Below are positions 5,853-11,745 of a stretch of 11,745 bases of DNA, in pieces. Each line of letters begins with the position of its first letter. The first letter of the stretch is position 1. A program made the translations under genes and the position numbers. The stretch comes from Gemmatimonadales bacterium (GTDB taxonomy: Bacteria > Gemmatimonadota > Gemmatimonadetes > Gemmatimonadales > GWC2-71-9), in the NCBI GenBank assembly GCA_025929805.1, contig JAICPP010000093.1, positions 1-11,745 on the forward strand, in the 5' to 3' direction. A model generated the notes under the pieces. The model had not been told where the DNA came from and did not search any database. It saw only the letters and a program-made list of their open reading frames with translations.

Positions 5853-6085
5853 ATTGTCCTCCGGGTAGGTCGTGCGGGAGGTTACGCCTGCCACGTCAAA
5901 CAAGATTAAATCTGAAACGGCGCCAAGCTCGGCTACGTCGGGTTTCAAAAGTGCGCAGTTCCGGCCAGACCGCTGAGGGGCGCGGGCAACGTTTCCATTC
6001 CCGGGCCCTTCTAATCGAAGCTGAGCGCGATGGCTTGAGAGCGAACCTGGTGTATCCTTCACCTCAACCCTCACAGGTCCTCGAT
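5853..6085. promoter_or_regulatory. Divergent promoter region between the AraC-type and kinase genes
   Basis: This 233-base region must hold the promoters of both genes. AGATT-A-AATCT at 5903-5913 is an 11-base palindrome in a locally AT-rich patch about 50 bases upstream of the regulator start. TGAAAC (5913-5918) and GTTTCA (5942-5947) form a second, spaced inverted repeat beside it. These are reasonable operator candidates for an AraC-type protein, although that family usually binds direct repeats. I could not find a convincing -35/-10 pair on either strand. A modest AGGT ribosome site at 6075-6078 precedes GTG 6086. Confidence 0.45.
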
Positions 6086-9000
6086 GTGAGCGATACCACC
6101 CTCAATCTCTTCACTATCCTGCAAGCGGCCCTGGGGCCTCAGTACCGGCTGGAGCGGGAACTGGGACGCGGCGGCATGGGGGTAGTCTTTCTTGCGACCG
6201 ACACCACTCTGGACCGTCAAGTCGCGATCAAGGTAGTACACCCCGAGCTCGCTCCCCATGAATCGATTACTCGGCGGTTTCTGGCTGAAGCGCGAACCAT
6301 CGCCCGGCTTCGCCACCCCAACATCGTAGCCATTCACGCCGCGGGCAGCGCCGATGGACTGTTGTATTACGTCATGGACGAAGTGGCCGGGGAGAGTCTT
6401 CGGCAACGGCTGGACCGCGATGGGAAACTGGGCAGTGAAGAGACCGCACGCATTGTCTTGGATCTCGCGGCTGCGCTCGACGCAGCTGGCCGGGCCGGGG
6501 TCGTGCATCGCGACGTCAAACCCGAAAACGTCCTGCTCGACACGGCTACCGGTCGCGCGCTCCTGGCCGACTTCGGCATCGCCCGGGCGGTAGCCGCGGA
6601 GGCGAGTGGCTCGAGCACCGGCCAGGGTGTCGCGGTCGGCACGCCAGTGTACATGAGCCCGGAGCAGGCGGCCGGCGAAGAGATCGATACCCGAAGCGAT
6701 CTCTACGCGCTCGGGATCGTGGCCTACGAGATGCTAGCCGGCCACCCGCCGTTCCAGGGACCCCATCGCGTCGTGGTCTCCAAGCACATTGCAGAGCGCC
6801 CTGTACCCATCGACCGCTTGCGCCCCGATGCGCCGAAGGAGCTGGTGGGAGCCGTCATGCGGGCGCTGGAAAAGCAGCCGTCCGGACGGTGGCAGACCGG
6901 GGAGGAGCTGCGGCAGGCAATCACGGGTGAACGTACGATCGCCCGGCCGACTTCACCGGTACGGCGGAGAATTCTGCTGGGAGTGGCCGTCGCGCTGGCT
7001 GTCCTGACTGCCACTGTGGGACTGGTTCGGCGAAACCCCGGCCCACCGCCGGAGGTGAATCCGCGGCACTCGATTCTGGTCCTGCCGTTCGACAACCTGC
7101 GCGAAGACCGCTCGGTCGACTGGCTGCGCGAGGGCAGCGTCAGCATGCTGGGCTTGAATCTCTCGCAATGGAACGACCTCACGGTTGTGGACCACGAGCG
7201 GCTGCACGATCTCCTGGCCCGGCATCGACTGAAAGTGGGCGACAACATTGGACTCGAGATGGCCCGCCGGCTGGCCCGAGATGCGGGGGTGTGGACGGTC
7301 GTTCTGGGAGATTTCGCGCCGGCGGGAGACTCGCTTCATCTCGTGGCTCGGGTGTTCGATGTCGCCAGCGGCAAACGGGTCGACGTGGCGCGAGTGGACG
7401 ACCGCCCCGGCGATGACGTGCGGCCGCTCTTCGACCAACTGGCGGCCAAGCTACTCGATCTCTCCGGCGCTCCCAACGAGATCCGAATTGGGCTGGCCCG
7501 GACTACCACCAGCTCACTGGAGGCGTTTCGGGCCTATCTGCGAGGCGTGGAGCAGCTCAACCGGTGGGACCTGCTGGGCGCTGAGCGGGACCTGCAGCGG
7601 GCCATATCGATGGATACGACGTTTGGGCTGGCGTATTACAAGCTTGCGCTGACTCGAGGTTGGATGGCGGGGACCGAGGACTCGCTGTCGGACCAGCTCA
7701 TGTTGCGGGCCACCACCCACTCGGCCAACCTGCCCGCGCACGAGCGCACGGTCATCAGCGCATACCGTGCTTTCATCGGCGACCAATATGAGGAGGCGAG
7801 ATCCCTCTACAACCAGCTCATCGCTCGGGATAAGGGGGATGCAGATGCGTGGTACGGCCTGGGCGAAGCCTGGTTCCATGACACGGCCGGGATCAACGAA
7901 GCACCGTTCTGGACCCAGTCCCTCCGGGCCTTCAAGCGAACCCTGGCGCTGGATCCGAACTACGCCCTGGCCTACGATCACGTGCATTACATGTTGAGTG
8001 CGGCCGCCGCGAACTTCCCGGTCTATGCCCTGCTCCCCGGCGATTCCTTTGCCGTGACCAGCACCTCCGCCGGTCGACTCGTGATGGACAGCGCCACGGT
8101 GCGAGTTGCCGTGCAGCGAGCCCGGCGAGAGGCCTTGTCCACTGCGCGAAGCTGGGTCGCTGCCCAGCCCACGACGCTTCGGGCTCACGGAGCAATGGTC
8201 AATGCCTACGTGTCCGGCGGGAACTACGCCGGCGCTCTCTCCGAGCTGGAGCGATTTCGCCTGGCGACGCCCCTGCACCCCGAGCTCCCGTTTGTGGAAG
8301 CCCGGGTGCGATTCGCGTCGGGCGATGTGGACCGCGCCGCGGCCCAGTTGCGCAGCGCCCTCGACACGGCGGCCTCGAAAGACTTCCGGCTCTACCAGGG
8401 AACCCCCACGGTGGTGAGCGACATCGCGGCGGCGGCGAATGTCTTCGCCTACCAGGGTGACCTGGCTAACGCCGCCAAGGCGCTCGACCTGGCAGACCAG
8501 GTGCGCCGAGAGGTCATAGCCCACCCAGAGTGGCCTGGTTCAAAGGGCGAGGGGTGGCGAAGAACAATGCTGGGTGAACTGTATGCTGCCGCCGGTGGCC
8601 CTCCCTCTGCACTCCGCCAGATCTGGCAGGGTACGGCCGAGGCGGCGCGAATGTCTCCGGAAGAGCAGCGGAAGCACATAGCACATTCCGGGGCGAGCGC
8701 CGCGATCGGTTTGTTCACCGGGCTTGCGGCCGATACCATGGCGCTACACGAGCTGGAGGCAATTTCGGGTGAGCCGCCGGCCAAGGAGGTCAGGGCGCTG
8801 CTGGCGGTCAGCCGGGGGGACTCCGCGGCAGCTCGGCGAAGCCTGGCAGAGGAGGAGCCGAGAAAGTACGGGAAGCGCATGTACCGAATCCTCACTGAGC
8901 CGCTTGCTGCCCAGGCCTATTACCTGCTGGGGGAATACGAGACCACCCTTCGGATGCTGGAGGGCTATCAACCTTCAGCTCTCCAGACTGGGGCCTTCGA

Positions 9001-9190
9001 TTCTGGTTGGGGGATGCTGGGGAGAGTTCGGTTGTTACGGGGAGCGGCCTACGAACGGCTGGGCCGGCGAGCGGAGGCCCGAGAGCAGTACCGCCAGGTC
9101 TTGGCTCAGTGGCGCAAGGCCGATCCGGCGTTACAGCCGTTCATCCTTCAAGCCCAGCGGGGCCTGGCCCGGGTGGGACAAGTCGGGTGA
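6086..9190 (+). CDS. Transmembrane Hanks-type Ser/Thr kinase with TolB-like and TPR-like regions
   Basis: The predicted 1034-residue protein starts with a full kinase domain (about 20-280): glycine loop GRGGMG 27-32, ATP lysine Lys49, helix C Glu68, catalytic HRDVKPEN 141-148, DFG 162-164 and a GTPVYMSPEQ activation-segment end near 185-194. All catalytic residues are present, and it is an RD-type kinase. One membrane helix follows (about 295-315). The outer part begins with SILVLPFDNLRED, a TolB/FlgO-like start common in such receptors, then a long helical TPR-like tail from about 476 to the end (clearest repeats near 476-520, 569-600, 612-636, 711-760 and 982-1016). This is a membrane signalling kinase that likely senses an external cue through protein contacts; its targets are unknown. 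GTG 6086 fits the family N-terminus; a frame open to 5822 gives an Arg-rich extension I reject. Next downstream is rnpB. Confidence 0.93.
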   Translation: MSDTTLNLFTILQAALGPQYRLERELGRGGMGVVFLATDTTLDRQVAIKVVHPELAPHESITRRFLAEARTIARLRHPNIVAIHAAGSADGLLYYVMDEVAGESLRQRLDRDGKLGSEETARIVLDLAAALDAAGRAGVVHRDVKPENVLLDTATGRALLADFGIARAVAAEASGSSTGQGVAVGTPVYMSPEQAAGEEIDTRSDLYALGIVAYEMLAGHPPFQGPHRVVVSKHIAERPVPIDRLRPDAPKELVGAVMRALEKQPSGRWQTGEELRQAITGERTIARPTSPVRRRILLGVAVALAVLTATVGLVRRNPGPPPEVNPRHSILVLPFDNLREDRSVDWLREGSVSMLGLNLSQWNDLTVVDHERLHDLLARHRLKVGDNIGLEMARRLARDAGVWTVVLGDFAPAGDSLHLVARVFDVASGKRVDVARVDDRPGDDVRPLFDQLAAKLLDLSGAPNEIRIGLARTTTSSLEAFRAYLRGVEQLNRWDLLGAERDLQRAISMDTTFGLAYYKLALTRGWMAGTEDSLSDQLMLRATTHSANLPAHERTVISAYRAFIGDQYEEARSLYNQLIARDKGDADAWYGLGEAWFHDTAGINEAPFWTQSLRAFKRTLALDPNYALAYDHVHYMLSAAAANFPVYALLPGDSFAVTSTSAGRLVMDSATVRVAVQRARREALSTARSWVAAQPTTLRAHGAMVNAYVSGGNYAGALSELERFRLATPLHPELPFVEARVRFASGDVDRAAAQLRSALDTAASKDFRLYQGTPTVVSDIAAAANVFAYQGDLANAAKALDLADQVRREVIAHPEWPGSKGEGWRRTMLGELYAAAGGPPSALRQIWQGTAEAARMSPEEQRKHIAHSGASAAIGLFTGLAADTMALHELEAISGEPPAKEVRALLAVSRGDSAAARRSLAEEEPRKYGKRMYRILTEPLAAQAYYLLGEYETTLRMLEGYQPSALQTGAFDSGWGMLGRVRLLRGAAYERLGRRAEAREQYRQVLAQWRKADPALQPFILQAQRGLARVGQVG

Positions 9191-9200
9191 CGCTACGTAA

Positions 9201-9271
9201 GCGGGTAGCGGGTATGCGGGTAGGCGGGTAAGCGGGGAGGAAGCTGGCCGACCTTCCGCTTACCGCTTACC
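9201..9271 (+). repeat. GCGGGTA repeat cluster and strong hairpin between the kinase gene and rnpB
   Basis: GCGGGTA occurs at 9201-9207, 9208-9214, 9216-9222 and 9224-9230, with a degenerate copy at 9232-9238. The right side carries the complement twice (CCGCTTACC and CGCTTACC, 9256-9271). GGTAAGCGG (9227-9235) pairs perfectly with CCGCTTACC (9256-9264), enclosing about 20 bases. The structure lies 10-80 bases after the kinase stop and could end or insulate its transcript; there is no T-run. Confidence 0.6.
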
Positions 9272-9288
9272 ACTCATGTAGTTATATT
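9260..9288 (+). promoter_or_regulatory. Candidate rnpB promoter
   Basis: TATATT at 9283-9288 matches five of six bases of a -10 box, with TTACCG at 9260-9265 as a weak -35 box 17 bases upstream. A start about seven bases downstream would fall at the beginning of the RNase P P1 helix. The -35 overlaps the right arm of the hairpin, so the two may interact. Confidence 0.45.
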
Positions 9289-9292
9289 GTCG

Positions 9293-9716
9293 ATACTGGT
9301 CGAGCTCGATGGTCGCGGGCCCCGCGAGGGGTTCGAGGAAAGTCCGAGCTCCAAAGGGTAGGCTGCCAGGTAACGCCTGGGCGCCGCAAGGCGACGGATA
9401 GGGCCACAGAAAAGAGACCGCCCCGTCCGGCTTCGGCCGGAAACGGGGTAAGGGTGAAACGGTGGGGTAAGAGCCCACCGCACCACTGGTAACAGTGGTG
9501 GCAGGGTAACCCCCAGCCGGAGCAAGGCCAAATAAGCGGCGAGGTGTGACCCGCACCGACAATCCCGATGCCGAGCTTACGCGAGGATAGGGAAGCCGCG
9601 GGTAGGCTGCTAGAGGTGGTCGGCGACGACCATCCCAGACAGATGACCATCTCCCCGGTGCTCGGCACTGCCAGGTACCGCGGGAAACAAAACTCGGCTT
9701 ATGGCTTGACCAGCGG
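9293..9716 (+). ncRNA. rnpB: RNase P RNA, bacterial class A
   Basis: This is the catalytic RNA that removes 5' leaders from pre-tRNAs, working with the RnpA protein. The conserved 5' core GAGGAAAGTCC is at 9335-9345, and its partner ACAAAACTCGGCTTA at 9687-9701, together forming helix P4. CTGGTCGAG (9296-9304) pairs with CTTGACCAG (9705-9713) as P1, with one G-U pair, which fixes both ends. Further landmarks are a GCAA-capped stem near 9385-9396, CCACAGAAAAGAGACC near 9403-9420, a TTCG-capped stem at 9427-9440, the GGTGAAACGGTGGGGTAAGAG block near 9451-9473, a GTAA-capped stem at 9481-9500, GAGCAAGGCCAAATA near 9520-9536 and GGGTAGG near 9600, the loop that pairs with the tRNA CCA end. The order and about 420-base length are typical for class A. 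Exact ends are approximate by a few bases. Confidence 0.97.
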
Positions 9717-9718
9717 CG

Positions 9719-9753
9719 GCCCTCCGGATTCACTTCCGGAGGGCTGTTGGTTT
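9719..9753 (+). terminator. Intrinsic terminator of rnpB
   Basis: GCCCTCCGGA (9719-9728) pairs perfectly with TCCGGAGGGC (9735-9744) around a six-base loop, just after the P1 helix of rnpB. It is followed by TGTTGGTTT, a broken T-rich tract. Position and stem strength make this a convincing terminator despite the imperfect tail. Confidence 0.78.
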
Positions 9754-9808
9754 CGGTGCCAGCGCCCATTGTACCTTTCCCCCTGAATCGAACCCGCCGG
9801 GAGCTGTG

Positions 9809-10600
9809 ATGCTGCTACGTTCTGCCGGTCTCATTGTGCTAGCCACCGGCTGGGGGCTGCCTGCCACCGTTTCGCTCGCCCCCTCAGTAACGAAGTACCG
9901 GATCGATCAATCGCTGGTCCAGGAGATGGACGCTTCGGTGGCGGGGGGCGCCAAGCAAAAGGTCGCCTTCAAGACCACCAGCTTCGTCACCGTTACTCTG
10001 GCCGACAGCGCCGGTGGGAAAGCCATCCGGGTGGTCATCGACTCGATCCAGGGTGACAGCACGACCCCGATTCCACCCGCGGTAATGGATAGCGCACGCG
10101 GAGCGGAGTTCCACGGATTTGTCGCGAAATCCGGGAAGCCGTCGGGACTGCAGCCATCGGGCAATGCAGCAGTGGCGGCAGCTCAGATCCAGGGATTACT
10201 GAGTGACTTTTACCCCTGGACGAAGGCCGGCCTGAAAGTGGGTGACAGCTGGAGCGACACCACCGCCAAGACGAACAGCACCGGCGCCGACAGCGTCACG
10301 GTGCGCCGGGTGAGCGCCTACCAGGCCATTGCCAGCGAGACCAGGGAATCTCGCAAGGCGGTGCGAGTAACCCAGAACTTCCGATCTTCGGTGTCTGGAA
10401 CTCAGCCGACGCCCAACGGTTCTGCTCGCATCGAGGGAACCGGCACGGGATCGGGGTCATACTACGTTGCCCAGGATGGGCGCTATCTGGGCGGCAGCTG
10501 GCAGCATCAGTCGTCGCTCAAAATTTCCGGTTCTTTTGCGCCGCAGCCGGTGCCCATTACGATCGTACAGAAGACCGAAGTCAGCACTCTCCGCCGATGA
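9809..10600 (+). CDS. Secreted protein of unknown function, probable paralogue of the next gene
   Basis: The product has 263 residues and a short signal peptide (Met-Leu-Leu-Arg followed by a hydrophobic core, cleavage likely near residues 20-25). The mature part is rich in Ser, Thr, Gly and Asp and reads as beta-strands, with few cysteines, as expected of a periplasmic or surface protein. Notable stretches are IRVVIDSIQ (73-81), AEFHGFVAKSGKPSG (99-113), GLKVGDSWSDTT (141-152) and a C-terminal VPITIVQKTEVSTL. The same kinds of stretch recur in the same order in the downstream lipoprotein. I recognise no named family or enzyme motif. ATG 9809 is preferred over GTG 9806 because GGGAG at 9799-9803 has better spacing. 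The stop overlaps the next start as ATGA at 10597-10600. It begins about 65 bases after the rnpB terminator, so its promoter lies in that gap, but I see no clear boxes. Confidence 0.82.
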   Translation: MLLRSAGLIVLATGWGLPATVSLAPSVTKYRIDQSLVQEMDASVAGGAKQKVAFKTTSFVTVTLADSAGGKAIRVVIDSIQGDSTTPIPPAVMDSARGAEFHGFVAKSGKPSGLQPSGNAAVAAAQIQGLLSDFYPWTKAGLKVGDSWSDTTAKTNSTGADSVTVRRVSAYQAIASETRESRKAVRVTQNFRSSVSGTQPTPNGSARIEGTGTGSGSYYVAQDGRYLGGSWQHQSSLKISGSFAPQPVPITIVQKTEVSTLRR

Positions 10601-11520
10601 GCGCCCGATTCGGTCTTGTGCTGCTGTCGGGGCTGCTGCTGGCTGGTTGCAGCTCGGCTACGTCGGGAACTGGCCAGCCGGGAACTCCCTCCCCCGACCC
10701 CGGCGATCCTTCCACCGGCATTCCCACACCGACGTCCACCGGTGATCGGGCCTCGATCACTTACTTGCCGGTGCGGGATGTGGCGTATACGCTGGTGCGC
10801 CATGATAGTCTGACGCTTCAGCTTCCGGGCGGCGCCAATCAGCTGCAGCTTATCGATCGAACCGCGTATCTGCGCCTCAACATCACGGGCGACAGCAGCG
10901 GGTACCTGGTCACCATCGTGCTCGACTCCCTTCAGTCGTCCGTGGGTGGGGTCCCTGCGGTACCGGACTCCGTCCTTCCGGTGCGCGGCACCCGCTGGAC
11001 GGGCAGGCTCACCCCGGATGGGGAGCTCTCCGCCTTGAAGGCCGATCGGTCGAGTACTCTCGGCGATCAGATAGGAACCAGCCTGCGGAGTCTCTGGCCA
11101 ACGCTGCCTCCTGGAGGCGTCCGGCCCGGCATGGAGTGGACTGACACCACCGAGGTCCCGATCCGGGCCGACGCCTTCGACGCCCTCGAGCGCTCCCTCA
11201 CTCACTATCGGTCGACGAACAGCGATGACCCTGGGGCCCAAAAGGCGCTCAAGCTGGAGAGCACAGGAACGTTTCAGCGGAAGGGAAAGGGAACCCAGTA
11301 CGACCAGCAGCTGGAGATGACCGCCTCAGGGAGCCGGTCGGCAGTACATTATCTCAACTCCGACGGGACCCTGGTCTCTGCCCGCGGCAGCGACTCGGGC
11401 GACATGACTATCACCGTCCCGGCGGTGGGCCAGACCGTCCCGGTCAAACAGACGGGAACCTACTCCATCACGTTGTCGCGTCAGGCGATGCGGTCGGGAG
11501 GAAGTGCCCGCAGTCCCTAG
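10597..11520 (+). CDS. Lipoprotein of unknown function, probable paralogue of the upstream gene
   Basis: This 307-residue protein begins with a lipoprotein signal, LLLAGC with lipid-accepting Cys18, followed by a Pro/Thr/Gly/Ser-rich linker (19-50) that would hold the folded part away from the membrane. The folded part is beta-rich and resembles the preceding protein: VTIVLDSLQ (105-113), a VPDSVLPVRGTRWTGRLTPDG block (122-142) and GVRPGMEWTDTT (174-185) parallel VIDSIQ, the G-x-x-F-x-G block and GLKVGDSWSDTT. No catalytic motif is visible. Translation is coupled to the upstream gene by a four-base overlap, so a lipid-anchored and a free partner are probably made together; that partnership is inferred. 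On the 3' side its stop codon interlocks with the stop of the minus-strand YtxH-like gene. Confidence 0.83.
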   Translation: MSARFGLVLLSGLLLAGCSSATSGTGQPGTPSPDPGDPSTGIPTPTSTGDRASITYLPVRDVAYTLVRHDSLTLQLPGGANQLQLIDRTAYLRLNITGDSSGYLVTIVLDSLQSSVGGVPAVPDSVLPVRGTRWTGRLTPDGELSALKADRSSTLGDQIGTSLRSLWPTLPPGGVRPGMEWTDTTEVPIRADAFDALERSLTHYRSTNSDDPGAQKALKLESTGTFQRKGKGTQYDQQLEMTASGSRSAVHYLNSDGTLVSARGSDSGDMTITVPAVGQTVPVKQTGTYSITLSRQAMRSGGSARSP

Positions 11521-11745
11521 AAGACGTTGTCCGCTTCCCGACCAAGTTCCTGGACGCTGCGGACTGGCTGCGTTTCTCCGGTGGCCTCACCACCGTCTTC
11601 CTGACGCCTACGCAGCCGCTCGATCCGATCCACCGTACCTACTTTGATTCGACCGAGTGTGCTTCCCAATCGCTGCCGGGTGCTGGGTCCACTTGTGGGA
11701 GTGAGTACCGCCGCGAGCCCCGCACCGATCAGGAGACCGGCGAGA
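11517..11745 (-). CDS. YtxH-like protein, N-terminus beyond the window
   Basis: Reading the minus strand from the right edge gives 75 codons ending at TAG 11519-11517. The visible part starts inside a Gly/Ala-rich hydrophobic helix (LAGLLIGAGLAAVLTPTSG), then turns into a charged helix (STRQRLGSTLGRIKVGTVDRI followed by an Arg/Glu-rich stretch) and a polar tail ending in ADNVF. The 'GLLIGAGLAAVLTPTSGPSTR' pattern is the mark of YtxH/gas-vesicle-like small membrane-anchored stress proteins ('G-x-x-x-G-A ... A-P-x-S-G-x-x-T-R'). The start is off the window, so total length is unknown. The last four bases overlap the stop of the convergent lipoprotein gene. The function of the family is not established. 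Confidence 0.72.
   Translation of the reverse strand, partial: LAGLLIGAGLAAVLTPTSGPSTRQRLGSTLGRIKVGTVDRIERLRRRQEDGGEATGETQPVRSVQELGREADNVF

Noticed and set aside
5853..6074. Upstream extension of the AraC-type frame
   Set aside because: No ribosome site at 6074, composition unlike the rest of the protein, and a strong GGAGG sits correctly before GTG 5852.
5822..6085. N-terminal extension of the kinase frame by 88 codons
   Set aside because: The extension is Arg-rich and low in structure, overlaps the divergent regulator gene and lacks a ribosome site; GTG 6086 fits kinases of this type.
7514..8524. 336-codon minus-strand frame inside the kinase gene
   Set aside because: Shadow of a high-GC coding strand; the plus-strand TPR-like protein is clearly real.
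9260..9769. Minus-strand frame of 169 codons over rnpB
   Set aside because: It covers the RNase P RNA almost exactly; the RNA features are decisive and the translated product looks like no protein.
1..11745. CRISPR arrays, tRNA genes, insertion sequences, attachment sites
   Set aside because: I saw no regularly spaced repeats, no cloverleaf-like sequence with T-arm GGTTCGAATCC pattern, no transposase or integrase frames and no terminal inverted repeats.

Overview
The window is high-GC (roughly 64%) bacterial DNA with strong AGGAGG-type Shine-Dalgarno sites and several tightly coupled gene pairs (ATGA, TGATG and TAATG junctions). A Hanks-type Ser/Thr kinase fused through one membrane segment to a TolB-like region and a long TPR-like tail, a secreted protein next to a lipoprotein with Gly/Ser/Asp-rich composition, and GTG/TTG starts together suggest an environmental bacterium of the Gemmatimonadota type. 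That placement is inference from gene content; no taxonomic marker was compared, although the window holds rnpB, which could settle it.

Layout. Positions 1-957 (+) hold the last codons of a gene that resembles the end of a polysaccharide deacetylase, a four-helix membrane protein and a helical cytosolic protein. Positions 1086-1922 (+) encode a membrane-anchored M48 zinc peptidase, followed by a 24-codon ORF with a perfect Shine-Dalgarno that contains a 9-bp hairpin. Positions 2098-4480 (+) look like one five-gene operon: an unrecognised basic protein, a HIT-like protein that lacks the last histidine of its motif, a GNAT acetyltransferase, an 80-residue protein not recognised with certainty, and a DinB/YfiT-type (bacillithiol-transferase-like) metalloenzyme. 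Positions 4558-4947 (+) encode a DUF486 (DMT-like) membrane protein whose best ribosome site points to an ATC codon. It converges on an AraC-type regulator (4968-5852, -) that carries a degenerate receiver-like domain. The regulator is transcribed away from the kinase (6086-9190, +) across a 233-bp intergenic region that contains an 11-bp palindrome.

Downstream of the kinase are a GCGGGTA repeat cluster with a strong hairpin, a complete class A RNase P RNA gene (about 9293-9716) with a plausible promoter and a clear terminator hairpin, and then two overlapping genes for a secreted protein and a lipoprotein that look like diverged paralogues. A YtxH-like protein enters from the right edge on the minus strand, and its stop codon interlocks with the lipoprotein stop.

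Functionally most of the window is ordinary chromosome: RNA processing, a sensory kinase, proteolysis, small-molecule transferases and envelope proteins. I see no mobile element, CRISPR array, tRNA or defence island. The parts most worth a second look are the divergent kinase/pseudo-receiver-AraC pair, the envelope paralogue pair, the unusual start of the DUF486 gene, the small ORF with a perfect ribosome site and the unrecognised operon genes.
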